Of a stretch of DNA of 64,000 bases, positions 1 to 7,264 are shown in pieces (position 1 is the first letter of the stretch; each line of letters starts with the position of its first letter). The DNA lies in assembly GCA_016936535.1 (NCBI GenBank), contig JAFGXP010000048.1, positions 79,374 to 143,373 of the forward strand. Reading direction: 5' to 3'. The position numbers and the translations under genes are program-made. The notes under the pieces are model-generated. The model had not been told where the DNA came from, did no database searches, and saw only the letters and a program-made list of their open reading frames with translations. Source of the DNA: Thiotrichales bacterium. Lineage in GTDB: Bacteria; Pseudomonadota; Gammaproteobacteria; Thiomicrospirales; Thiomicrospiraceae.

Positions 1-230
1 TGGGATGGCTTTATTTTCAGATGGAGGACTATCCTCGTGCACTCGATTTTTTACAGCGAGCTTATGCGATTGAAGAAGATCGGGTTGTCATCGAGCATTT
101 GATTCGCGTCTATTGGGCGCTTGGTAGAAAAGCCGAAGCAGAAAGCTTTTGGCAAACGTACCGACAAGGCGATGAGGAGCTGGGGGCGGACTTAACCTTA
201 GAAGATTGGATTCGCGCCCAGTCTTTGTAA
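1..230 (+). CDS. TPR-repeat protein, C-terminal end (truncated by window)
   Basis: The reading frame is open from the left edge of the window (first full codon at 3) to a TAA at 228-230. The visible 75 or so residues form at least one and a half tetratricopeptide helices, with the typical pattern of a small residue and aromatic spacing around YPRALDFLQRAYAIEEDR, followed by a second helix pair around LGRKAEAESFWQTYR. TPR proteins are scaffolds for protein-protein contacts. In many gammaproteobacteria a TPR gene lies upstream of the lolB-ispE-tRNA-Gln-prs block, and this gene sits in that place. The N-terminus, any signal peptide and the exact function cannot be seen. Confidence 0.7.
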   Translation, partial: GWLYFQMEDYPRALDFLQRAYAIEEDRVVIEHLIRVYWALGRKAEAESFWQTYRQGDEELGADLTLEDWIRAQSL

Positions 231-354
231 AATATTGCGCTTTGTCTCACTCTCGATGGTTGGCGCTTGAAGGGGTTGATTTGGTCGCCTGAAACTGTTT
301 AAAGGGCGATCTAAATGTGCCCCAAGTTCTCGTAAATTTTTTTTAAAAAAGGTG

Positions 355-382
355 TTGAACAAAAAATAAAACGCTGTATCAT
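355..382 (+). promoter_or_regulatory. sigma70 promoter of tRNA-Gln
   Basis: A -35 box TTGAAC (355-360) and a -10 box TATCAT (377-382) are separated by 16 bases. Transcription would start roughly 30 bases before the tRNA at 418. Read-through could also serve prs. Confidence 0.6.
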
Positions 383-417
383 ACGCACCTGTCTTCAGCG
401 ACATAGATATAGTCAAC

Positions 418-492
418 AGGGATGTGGCCAAGTGGTAAGGCATCTGGTTTTGATCCAGTGTACCGCAGGTTCGAATCCTGCCATCCCTGCCA
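418..492 (+). tRNA. tRNA-Gln (anticodon TTG)
   Basis: The acceptor arm AGGGATG (418-424) pairs with CATCCCT (482-488). A discriminator G and an encoded CCA (490-492) follow. The T arm GCAGG/CCTGC encloses TTCGAAT. The anticodon loop TTTTGAT carries TTG, which reads CAA/CAG glutamine codons. The outermost anticodon-stem pair is a T-T mismatch. It lies 56 bases upstream of prs, the usual gammaproteobacterial neighbourhood. Confidence 0.95.
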
Positions 493-548
493 TTATCTAC
501 CTTCCGAATTCCCCAAATCATTTTTTCCTCTGAACAGGAGTGCCTTAA

Positions 549-1505
549 ATGGCTACAAAAAATGTCATGATTTTTGCGGGAAACGCAAACGTCAGCCTAG
601 CAGAAAAGATCTCCCAGTATCTTGATATCCCCTTAGGTAAAGCTGATGTTGGTCGTTTTAGCGACGGCGAAATCATGGTTGAAATCAAAGAATCCGTTCG
701 TGGTCAAGATGTTTACGTTTTACAACCGACCTGCACACCTGAACCTGCCGTAAACCTGATGGAAATGCTGGTTATGATTGATGCGCTTAAGCGCGCTTCT
801 GCTGGTCGTATTACTGCTGTTATTCCCTATTACGGTTTTGCTCGTCAAGATCGTCGCCCTTATTCGGCTCGTGTACCGATCACCGCTCGTCTTGCTGCCG
901 ATATGATTACTATTGCCGGTGCTAATCGTGTTGTGACCGTTGATTTGCATTCAGATCAAATTCAAGGTTTCTTTGATATTCCTGTGGATAACATCTATGG
1001 TTCACCGCTTCTGGTTGAAGATATGAACCGTACTCAAGATCTGGCAAACGTCACGATTGTGTCGCCTGATATGGGCGGGGTGGTGCGTGCACGTGCAGTG
1101 GCAAAAGCCATCGATGCCGATATGGCGATCATTGATAAGCGTCGTCCTAAAGCCAACGTGGCGCAAGTCATGAATATCATTGGTGAGATTGAAGGGCGCG
1201 ATTGCATTATTATTGACGACATGGTCGATACCGCCGGCACGCTTTGTAAAGCCGCTTCGGCGCTGATGGAGCGCGGTGCGAAAAGTGTTTCTGCCTATGT
1301 TGTGCATGCGGTGCTTTCTGGGCCTGCGGTGGATAATATTCGCAACTCTGATTTAAAAGAGTTGGTCGTCACCGATTCTATTCCGGAAAGTGAAGCTGCG
1401 ATGCATTGTGAAAAAATTCGTCGTGTGTCGATTGCCGACATGCTTGGCGAAACGATTCGCCGGATTAATCAGGAAGAGTCGGTAACGGCTTTAATGGCAC
1501 ATTGA
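549..1505 (+). CDS. prs: Ribose-phosphate pyrophosphokinase
   Basis: Transfers diphosphate from ATP to ribose 5-phosphate to make PRPP, the precursor of purines, pyrimidines, histidine, tryptophan and NAD, in the cytoplasm. At 318 residues it has the normal class I length. The PRPP-binding loop [14 protein letters not shown] is near residue 220, the ribose-phosphate region [20 protein letters not shown] near 128, and the ATP/Mg region [20 protein letters not shown] near 100. A strong ribosome site AGGAG (536-540) lies 8 bases before ATG 549. It follows tRNA-Gln and is closed by a hairpin terminator at 1533-1556. Identification is secure. Confidence 0.98.
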   Translation: MATKNVMIFAGNANVSLAEKISQYLDIPLGKADVGRFSDGEIMVEIKESVRGQDVYVLQPTCTPEPAVNLMEMLVMIDALKRASAGRITAVIPYYGFARQDRRPYSARVPITARLAADMITIAGANRVVTVDLHSDQIQGFFDIPVDNIYGSPLLVEDMNRTQDLANVTIVSPDMGGVVRARAVAKAIDADMAIIDKRRPKANVAQVMNIIGEIEGRDCIIIDDMVDTAGTLCKAASALMERGAKSVSAYVVHAVLSGPAVDNIRNSDLKELVVTDSIPESEAAMHCEKIRRVSIADMLGETIRRINQEESVTALMAH

Positions 1506-1532
1506 CATCCGATTGGATAGCTTAAAAAAGTG

Positions 1533-1556
1533 AAGCGCCTTAGGCGCTTTTTTTAT
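1533..1556 (+). terminator. Rho-independent terminator after prs
   Basis: The stem AAGCGCC (1533-1539) pairs with GGCGCTT (1543-1549) across a three-base loop, followed by an uninterrupted T run. It starts about 28 bases after the prs stop codon. Confidence 0.85.
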
Positions 1557-1569
1557 TTGATTAAGTGCG

Positions 1570-1597
1570 TTGAATTTTCTAGGGATTTTAGTATAAT
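1570..1597 (+). promoter_or_regulatory. sigma70 promoter of rplY
   Basis: TTGAAT (1570-1575) and a perfect TATAAT (1592-1597) are separated by 16 bases. The box lies about 100 bases before rplY, leaving an untranslated leader of roughly 90 bases. Confidence 0.75.
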
Positions 1598-1695
1598 CCG
1601 CGCTTTGCTTATGTTTGGTCGCGAACGTAAGTTTCATTCATTCAAGATTCGGTTTGTGCAGTTGTCTGCCGCCAATCTTATTCGGAGAAAAAACC

Positions 1696-2283
1696 ATGAG
1701 CCAAAATTGGACAGCAGAAATCCGTACTGAAGAAGGGAAAGGTGCGAGCCGCCGCCTTCGTCAAGCGGATAAAGTACCAGCAATTATCTATGGTGCAGAT
1801 AAGCCAGCCGTATCGGTATCTTTTGAAAAGAATTTCATTACTCACGCGTTTGAAAACATTGATACGTTTAACTCAGTGATTGATATTCAAGTGGTTGGTG
1901 GTGAAGCCGAGCAAGTGGTTGTAAAAGACATTCAGCGTCACCCAGCCAGCAATATGATTAGCCACATTGACTTGCAGCGCGCAGGGACAAGCAACATCAT
2001 TACCAAGAAAGTGCCTTTAGCTTTTGTTGGTCAAGCCGTTGCACCTGGCGTCAAAATCGGTGGTTTGATGTCTTTCCTACAGCCTACGGTTGAAGTGCGT
2101 TGTTTGGCAAAAGATTTGCCAACGGCAATTAAAGTCGATGTATCGACAATGGAAGCGGGTGGAAGCTTGCGTTTATCTGAATTGAATATGCCTGAAGGCG
2201 TTATTCTTACAGCGCTTACGCACAACAACTCAGACTATGACCAAGCGGTCGTTAGCATCACTAAGCCTAAGCGTAAAGGCTAA
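1696..2283 (+). CDS. rplY: 50S ribosomal protein L25 (CTC/TL5 form)
   Basis: Binds 5S rRNA in the large ribosomal subunit; the longer CTC form is also called general stress protein Ctc. I start it at ATG 1696 (195 residues, MSQNWTAEIRTEEGKGASRR), which has GGAG (1684-1687) just upstream. An earlier in-frame ATG at 1615 would add residues unlike the family. The N-terminal L25 barrel (about 1-95, including GKGASRRLR and VPAIIYG) is followed by the C-terminal CTC beta domain (about 100-190, PLAFVGQAVAPGVKIGG). It is followed 37 bases later by pth, as in many gammaproteobacteria, and probably shares its transcript. Confidence 0.96.
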   Translation: MSQNWTAEIRTEEGKGASRRLRQADKVPAIIYGADKPAVSVSFEKNFITHAFENIDTFNSVIDIQVVGGEAEQVVVKDIQRHPASNMISHIDLQRAGTSNIITKKVPLAFVGQAVAPGVKIGGLMSFLQPTVEVRCLAKDLPTAIKVDVSTMEAGGSLRLSELNMPEGVILTALTHNNSDYDQAVVSITKPKRKG

Positions 2284-2320
2284 TCCTTCGCTTTAAGGCA
2301 ATCATCAAGAGCCAGCGTTT

Positions 2321-2896
2321 ATGTCTAAGATAAAACTGATTGTCGGTCTGGGAAATCCCGGTGACAAATATGCTTTAACTCGACATAACGCTGGTTTTTG
2401 GTTTGTGGACGAAATAGCGCGCCAAGCCGGTGTTGTATTTCGTCCAGAAACCAAATTTCTCGGTGAGGCGGCCCGCTTGCAACAAAATGGTGCAGATCTC
2501 TGGTTATTAAAACCAGCAACCTTCATGAACCGCAGTGGTCAATCGATACAAGCACTTGCACACTTCTATAAAATCCCTGTCGAATCTATTTTGGTTGTGC
2601 ACGATGAGCTCGATCTACCCCCGGGAAGTGCCAAACTGAAAAAGGGCGGCGGCCATGGTGGGCATAATGGGTTGCGCGATTCCATTGCCGTCTTGGGAGA
2701 AGGATTTCTTCGCCTGCGGCTGGGAATCGGTCATCCAGGGCATCGTGACCAAGTGGTCGATTATGTCTTAAAAGCACCGTCTAAAATCGAACGCGAGCTC
2801 ATTGATGACGCCAGCTATCTTGCCTCTAAAGTGTTGCCTGAACTGCTTGAAGGTGCCCTTGAAAAAGCCATGATGAAGTTGCACACCAAGAACTGA
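2321..2896 (+). CDS. pth: Peptidyl-tRNA hydrolase
   Basis: Releases peptidyl-tRNAs that drop off ribosomes by cleaving the ester bond between peptide and tRNA. At 191 residues it is typical in length. Visible family motifs are GLGNPGDKYALTRHNAGF (about 9-26, with the catalytic His in RHN), KPATFMNRSG (about 66-75) with the substrate-contacting Asn, and HDELDLPPG (about 92-100) with the key Asp. The glycine-rich GGGHGGHNGLRD follows. It sits between rplY and ychF, the standard order. Confidence 0.97.
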   Translation: MSKIKLIVGLGNPGDKYALTRHNAGFWFVDEIARQAGVVFRPETKFLGEAARLQQNGADLWLLKPATFMNRSGQSIQALAHFYKIPVESILVVHDELDLPPGSAKLKKGGGHGGHNGLRDSIAVLGEGFLRLRLGIGHPGHRDQVVDYVLKAPSKIERELIDDASYLASKVLPELLEGALEKAMMKLHTKN

Positions 2897-2965
2897 GCAT
2901 CCATACAGCAAGAACCTTAATTTCAACCCCGTTATGACAACGGCATTTAGCGAGGAGATGGCGCT

Positions 2966-4057
2966 ATGGCAATCAAATGCGGAATTGTCGGTTTACCCAA
3001 TGTGGGAAAATCCACCTTATTTAACGCTCTGACCAATGCGGGAATCGAATCCGCTAACTATCCTTTCTGTACCATTGATCCGAATATTGGTGTGGTGGCG
3101 GTACCCGATGCACGCGAGCAGGCTTTGGCAGAGATTGTCAAACCGGAGCGGATTTTATCGGCAACGGTCGATTTTATGGATATTGCCGGCTTGGTTGAAG
3201 GCGCTTCCAAAGGGGAGGGTCTGGGCAATAAATTCTTGGCTAATATTCGTGAAACCGATGCGATTGTGCAAGTAGTACGCTGTTTTGAAAACGATGACAT
3301 TGTTCATGTAGCCGGTCAGGTTGACCCGGTTTCGGATATTGAAATCATTAATATGGAACTGGTCTTCGCCGATATGGAATCGCTCGAAAAAGCCCTCGTC
3401 AAGCAACAAAAGCTAGGCAAGAGCGGCAATAAAGAAGCGCAAGCCAAGCAGGCGTTATACGAGCGTGTTCTCAGTGAAATTCAAGACGGCAAGCTGGTGC
3501 GTTTGGTTGAGTTAAATGAAGAAGAGCACGCGATCCTACGCGAACTGCATCTGCTTACCATTAAGCCGATGATGTATGTGGCGAATGTCAACGAAGACGG
3601 TTTTATCAATAATCCGCTGTTGGATAAGGTTGAAGCGATTGCCAAGGCCCAAGGCGCGATTGTTGTCCCCGTTTGCGCCGCAATTGAAGCGGAAATTGCC
3701 GAGCTGGATGACGAAGACAAGGCCGAGTTTTTGCAAGAGATGGGACAGGACGAGCCAGGACTAAATCGAGTCATTCGTGCCGCTTACGATTTGTTAGGGT
3801 TGCAAACCTATTTCACCGCTGGTGTGAAAGAAGTGCGCGCCTGGACCGTTAAAAAAGGCGCTACAGCACCCCAAGCGGCCGGTGTGATTCACACCGACTT
3901 TGAAAAAGGCTTTATTCGTGCCGAAGTCACCGCTTATCAAGATTTTATTACTTGTAAAGGCGATGTTGGCGCCAAGGCAGCCGGCAAGCAGCGTTTGGAA
4001 GGTAAAGAATACATCGTGCAAGACGGCGACGTCATGCACTTCCGTTTCAACGTATAA
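2966..4057 (+). CDS. ychF: Redox-regulated ATPase/GTPase YchF (OLA1 family)
   Basis: A TRAFAC-class P-loop nucleotidase that prefers ATP and associates with ribosomes. At 363 residues it is full length. The P-loop [15 protein letters not shown] is at about 8-22, the switch II region [20 protein letters not shown] at about 72-91, and the C-terminal TGS domain covers about 280-360, ending in [14 protein letters not shown] ribosome site GAGGAG is at 2952-2957. It closes the tRNA-Gln to ychF housekeeping run and is followed by an independently promoted tRNA-Met. Confidence 0.97.
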   Translation: MAIKCGIVGLPNVGKSTLFNALTNAGIESANYPFCTIDPNIGVVAVPDAREQALAEIVKPERILSATVDFMDIAGLVEGASKGEGLGNKFLANIRETDAIVQVVRCFENDDIVHVAGQVDPVSDIEIINMELVFADMESLEKALVKQQKLGKSGNKEAQAKQALYERVLSEIQDGKLVRLVELNEEEHAILRELHLLTIKPMMYVANVNEDGFINNPLLDKVEAIAKAQGAIVVPVCAAIEAEIAELDDEDKAEFLQEMGQDEPGLNRVIRAAYDLLGLQTYFTAGVKEVRAWTVKKGATAPQAAGVIHTDFEKGFIRAEVTAYQDFITCKGDVGAKAAGKQRLEGKEYIVQDGDVMHFRFNV

Positions 4058-4094
4058 GAACCGAAGACAACGCCAGCAATAGTTAAAATCTGGC

Positions 4095-4122
4095 TTGACA
4101 TGCATAAAAATCGCACTATAAT
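4095..4122 (+). promoter_or_regulatory. Perfect-consensus sigma70 promoter of tRNA-Met
   Basis: TTGACA (4095-4100) and TATAAT (4117-4122) both match the consensus at all six bases, with a 16-base spacer. Transcription would start shortly before the tRNA at 4137. Confidence 0.88.
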
Positions 4123-4136
4123 ACGCACCACATTTT

Positions 4137-4213
4137 GGCTACATAGCTCAGTTGGTTAGAGCACATCACTCATAATGATGGGGTCCCAAGTTCGAATCTC
4201 GGTGTAGCCACCA
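4137..4213 (+). tRNA. tRNA-Met, elongator (anticodon CAT)
   Basis: The acceptor GGCTACA (4137-4143) pairs with TGTAGCC (4203-4209), followed by discriminator A and encoded CCA (4211-4213). The anticodon loop is TCATAAT within the stem ATCAC/GATGG. The body closely resembles the Escherichia coli elongator metT/metU tRNA; it lacks the initiator tRNA's G-C run in the anticodon stem and has a paired first acceptor base. Its 3' end adjoins an integrase remnant, so it is the likely attachment site of the element downstream. Confidence 0.95.
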
Positions 4214-4225
4214 TATACCTAAATT

Positions 4226-4249
4226 AGCCCGTCTAGCACGGGCTTTTTT
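4226..4249 (+). terminator. Terminator after tRNA-Met
   Basis: AGCCCG (4226-4231) pairs with CGGGCT (4239-4244) across a 7-base loop, followed by a run of six T. Confidence 0.85.
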
Positions 4250-4336
4250 GTGTCTGTAAGAACGTAAAATCAATAACTTAGCTGTATTAGTTAGGGTTGT
4301 GCAGGATTATTTGTATTACCCCGGCGCATAAAAAAA

Positions 4337-4393
4337 TGCAGGTAATATTGCGTGTAACGCTAAGGGTTACCTGCACATTACTCGAAGCGTTAC
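4337..4393. repeat. Nested inverted repeats between tRNA-Met and integrase remnant
   Basis: TGCAGGTAA (4337-4345) is perfectly inverted as TTACCTGCA (4367-4375). A second pair, GTAACGCT (4354-4361) and AGCGTTAC (4386-4393), is also perfect and interlaced with the first. The position, just upstream of a tyrosine integrase gene and next to the tRNA attachment site, is where arm-type integrase or excisionase sites usually lie. That role is inferred; the repeats themselves are directly visible. Confidence 0.5.
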
Positions 4394-4438
4394 CCGCTTT
4401 TTTTGCTGAAACCGTGATAGGTTCAAAGGTGCCCCGCC

Positions 4439-5686
4439 ATGCTAACCGATACAAAATTAAGAAAACTTAAAGCCGCTGATAAGCCTTATAAAGAGACTGA
4501 TTCAAGCGGCCTGTATGTTGAAGTGCGTAAAACCGGTAAGAAGTTCTTTCGCTTTCGCTACCGTCACCCCCAAACGAGAAAAGAGCAGGTTTTAACCCTT
4601 GGTGAATATCCGGCTTTGGGGTTGGCTCAAGCGCGTACCTTGCGAGATCAAGCAAAAGAGGCTCTAGCCATTGGCCAAGACCCAAGCGAACAGAAACAGC
4701 AAACCAAGGCCGAACAAAAGACTATCGAGAAAGTGAGCGCACGACTAGCCAATCGAATGACGTTCGTACAGCTTTACGATGAATGGTTAAACCACATGGC
4801 TGAGAGTTGGCAATATTCCACCCTGAAAAAGAACAGGGGGCGAATTGAGGGGCATTTAATCCCGCGCCTTGGTGATTACCCCCTAGAAGAAATTACGCCC
4901 GAGATTGCAAGGGATGCGCTCAAGGGGATTGAGGCCACCGGCAAACTGGAAACCCTGAGAAAGGTAAAACAGTTCGCAACTAACATTTTTCAGTACGGGG
5001 TCGGGATGGGCCATTGTTTACGCAATCCGGTTAGAGACCTGCCGAACAATATCTTTAAGAAGGTGAGGCGGGAAAACTTCCATAATTTGACCGATAGCAA
5101 AAGCCTTAACCGATTATTGAATGATGTAGCCGAATACAACGGAGATATAAGCACCCGAGTAGCCCTAGAGGTGCAGGCTTATATTTTCTTACGGCCCACT
5201 GAGTTAGCGGAACTCGAATGGTGATTTGTTGAACTAGATAAGGGGCAAATCATCATACCGGCCGAATCCATGAAAATGGACCGCCCCCATGTGGTGCCGA
5301 TCAGTAAGCAGGTGAAACGCTTACTAGAACAGCAACAGCAATACAGCGGGCACAGCCGCTTTGTTTTCCCGAGTCCGCATAACATGAGCAAGCCGCTAAG
5401 TAGCCAGACCCTAAACGCGGCTTTGCACCGAATGGGCTACCGTGGCAAGCATACCGCCCACGGCTTTAGAGGCACGGCTAGTACGCTGTTAAATGAAATG
5501 GGCTTTAATTCTGACTGGATAGAGAAACAGCTAGCTCATGAGGAAGGCAACAAGGTAAGGGCAAGCTATAACAAGGCCGAATATTTGCCTGAACGCGCCA
5601 AGATGTTACAGGTCTGGGCCGATTACCTAGACAGCATTAAAGCCGGTGCCGATGTGGTGCCGTTGCATGGTCGCTTAAAAGGCTAA
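4439..5686 (+). pseudogene. P4-type tyrosine integrase, interrupted by in-frame TGA
   Basis: Two reading frames in the same phase (4439-5224 and 5225-5686) together spell one P4-family integrase of about 415 codons, split by TGA at 5222-5224 right after the box I motif LRPTELAELEW. The N-terminal DUF4102 arm-binding domain is at about 1-90, the core-binding domain at about 105-190 and the catalytic domain from about 210. The catalytic residues remain: Arg in LRPTELAE, His and Arg in HGFRGTAS (near 341), His in QLAHEEG and Tyr in RASYNKAEY. The stop probably arose by a single change such as CGA or TGG to TGA. The enzyme would have inserted an element at tRNA-Met; a full-length product now requires read-through. 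It is likely inactive. Confidence 0.88.
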
Positions 5687-5776
5687 ATAGCGGTTTGTTA
5701 TAAGTAACCTTTATCAAAAGGGGGGCGGGTTAAGCCCATTTTTTGTGACCGTGTGTTTATGTATTGATGTTTTCGC

Positions 5777-5857
5777 GTGGGAACCGTGGGAACCAAGCGC
5801 AGTGGCGGGGTCTGTAGCCGTTCCCACACAAAAAACTTTAGTGGGAACCGTGGGAAC
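5777..5857. repeat. Iteron-like GTGGGAAC repeats
   Basis: This lies in the 392-base gap between the integrase remnant and the next gene. The octamer GTGGGAAC occurs at 5777-5784, 5786-5793, 5841-5848 and 5850-5857, arranged as two tandem pairs (GTGGGAACCGTGGGAAC twice). One inverted copy GTTCCCAC lies between them at 5820-5827. Such clusters serve as replication iterons or regulator binding sites in integrative elements. No replication gene remains nearby, so the function is unknown. The rest of 5687-6078 shows no gene. Confidence 0.6.
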
Positions 5858-6035
5858 TTTTTAAGGGAATTGGTTCGGATTAATGGCGTTTTCTATGTTT
5901 TTTGCGTTTTCTTTAATTTTCAGCGCGCCCCTCCAAGGAAAAACAAGGTAAAACGCGAGGCGGTTAGAGTATAAGTAGAGTTTATTAGGGGGTGTGTTAT
6001 GCCGTGTAACTTGTGTATATGGCTCTCTTGCGGTG

Positions 6036-6050
6036 TAATATAGTATATTA
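6036..6050. promoter_or_regulatory. Perfect palindrome, candidate operator of the two-gene unit
   Basis: TAATATA (6036-6042), a central G, and TATATTA (6044-6050) form a perfect 7+1+7 palindrome 28 bases before the start of the 66-residue gene. It contains -10-like hexamers (TAATAT, TATATT). A repressor bound here would cover the promoter, as in autoregulated toxin-antitoxin operons. The operator role is inferred. Confidence 0.45.
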
Positions 6051-6078
6051 AAGCGATTAGCTACTAAGGGGGGCGTAA

Positions 6079-6279
6079 ATGCTATCTATTGCAGAATTAA
6101 CCAAGCGAGTTCAAGAGCAGGCAAAGCACCGTACTCATGAGGAGCGCGTTCGCCTTTTGAAAAAGTCTCGAATCTTGAATGAGGATGGGACTGTAAATAA
6201 GTTCTTCACCACGATTCAGCCAATCGAAGGCCACGGCCGTTCTGTTCAACCCCGATTGACTGGATGCACTGAGAATTAA
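6079..6279 (+). CDS. Small protein paired with ART-like protein, possible antitoxin
   Basis: A 66-residue protein with a strong ribosome site (AAGGGGGG, 6066-6073) 5 bases before its ATG. It is highly charged and predicted helical in the first half (LTKRVQEQAKHRTHEERVRLLKKSRIL), then a short acidic turn NEDGTVNKFF. I see no clear helix-turn-helix. Only two bases separate its stop from the GTG of the next gene, so the two are almost certainly cotranscribed and translationally coupled. The order small gene then ADP-ribosyltransferase-like gene, with a palindrome in front, is that of a toxin-antitoxin operon. The antitoxin role is inference from context; I do not recognise a named family. Confidence 0.65.
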   Translation: MLSIAELTKRVQEQAKHRTHEERVRLLKKSRILNEDGTVNKFFTTIQPIEGHGRSVQPRLTGCTEN

Positions 6280-6281
6280 GC

Positions 6282-6911
6282 GTGCAACCAAGTTTATACA
6301 GTTCTAAACCCTCCATTATTTACGGCTTCCATGGTACAGATAAGGAAGCCGGCCTAAAAATCCTAAATCAAGAAGCTCAATTCTTACACAGCAATAACTC
6401 TTATGATTGGCTTGGCCAAGGTGTCTATTTCTGGGAAAACAACCTAGAACGAGCACGGCAATATGCCGAGCAGGACAGCAAGCGCGAAAATTCAAGAATC
6501 AAAGAGCCGTTTGTTTTGGGAGCGGTAATCGAGTTAGGGAACTGCCTAGACCTGCTAGATCAGCAATATATCGACTTCCTAAAAGCCGCCTATGAGTTGT
6601 CAAAAGCGGATATTGAGGCAGAGGGTTCGACTATGCCAACGAATGGGCAATTTGGGTCTAAAGATTTTGATTTTAGTAAACGCGAATTAGATTGTGCCGT
6701 GATTCGTTATGCTTGTTCACTGGCAGAAAAAGGCGGTGAGAAGTTTGATTCAGTAAGGGCGGCATTTATTGAAGGTGATGAAGTATATGAGGGGGCCAAG
6801 TTCTCGGCTGGTAATCATATTCAAATAGCGGTCATTAATCCTGATTGTATTAAGGGTATATTCTTACCAAGGGAAGCAGGTCAACAGCCAGATTTTGCTG
6901 AGGAAAAATGA
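6282..6911 (+). CDS. ADP-ribosyltransferase-fold protein, candidate toxin
   Basis: A 209-residue cytoplasmic protein without signal peptide, starting at GTG 6282. It shows an order of motifs like the ART/DUF3990 group: a His in YGFHGTDKEAGLKIL (H17), a Tyr in WLGQGVYFWE (Y49), and a late strand HIQIAVINPDCIKGIF with Gln near 181. This would be a His-Tyr-Gln variant of the NAD-binding triad. Enzymes of this fold move ADP-ribose from NAD to proteins, nucleic acids or small molecules, and many are toxins or phage-defence effectors. It is coupled to the 66-residue gene upstream and lies inside an element remnant. Substrate and activity are unknown, and the fold assignment is by eye. Confidence 0.62.
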   Translation: MQPSLYSSKPSIIYGFHGTDKEAGLKILNQEAQFLHSNNSYDWLGQGVYFWENNLERARQYAEQDSKRENSRIKEPFVLGAVIELGNCLDLLDQQYIDFLKAAYELSKADIEAEGSTMPTNGQFGSKDFDFSKRELDCAVIRYACSLAEKGGEKFDSVRAAFIEGDEVYEGAKFSAGNHIQIAVINPDCIKGIFLPREAGQQPDFAEEK

Positions 6912-7264
6912 TCAGATCACCGGACCGAGGTTGACGGTTTTAATAGGGTGCTACGTTATGTTAAATTGAGCGAAGTTTGCCCGCCCTGCCTTATGGATTG
7001 TGCGCCCCCGATTGTGGGGCGTTGTTGTTTCTTGGGATGGGGTTTAGTTTTTGGCCACCGCTCCCGAAAAGCGGCCGCCTAGGATTGTCACCACGCCACG
7101 AACTTGAAGCGGTTAGGGCGTTGGCCAAGGTCGGGCGGTTCGCACCCTTTATGATGTAAAGCCCGCTTTTTTCCCTTTCTACTTTTCTCTACATGTTAAA
7201 AAAGGTTGAACCGAGCGCTATTGCGCGGTACCTTCGGGAGGCTTTAAGGTTTTTAGGAGGGAGC
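6912..7264. other. Gene-poor stretch at the right side of the element remnant
   Basis: About 350 bases between the ART-like gene and the chosen MFS start. It contains a 60-residue open frame (6977-7159) rich in Pro, Leu and Gly with no ribosome site, which I do not accept as a gene. I could not find a copy of the tRNA-Met 3' end here, so the right border of the element is not defined. An in-frame ATG for the MFS gene lies at 7193. Confidence 0.4.

Noticed and set aside
5222..5224. Integrase TGA as a recoded codon (selenocysteine or tryptophan)
   Set aside because: No selenocysteine element is visible, other genes in the window use TGA as a normal stop, and an element integrase has no known use of recoding. 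A nonsense mutation is simpler.
6169..6176. TCGAATCT as a right attachment site matching tRNA-Met
   Set aside because: Only eight bases match and they lie inside the 66-residue gene; the flanking tRNA sequence is absent.
6977..7159. 60-residue open frame after the ART-like gene
   Set aside because: No ribosome site, unusual Pro/Leu composition, no domain recognised; probably chance.
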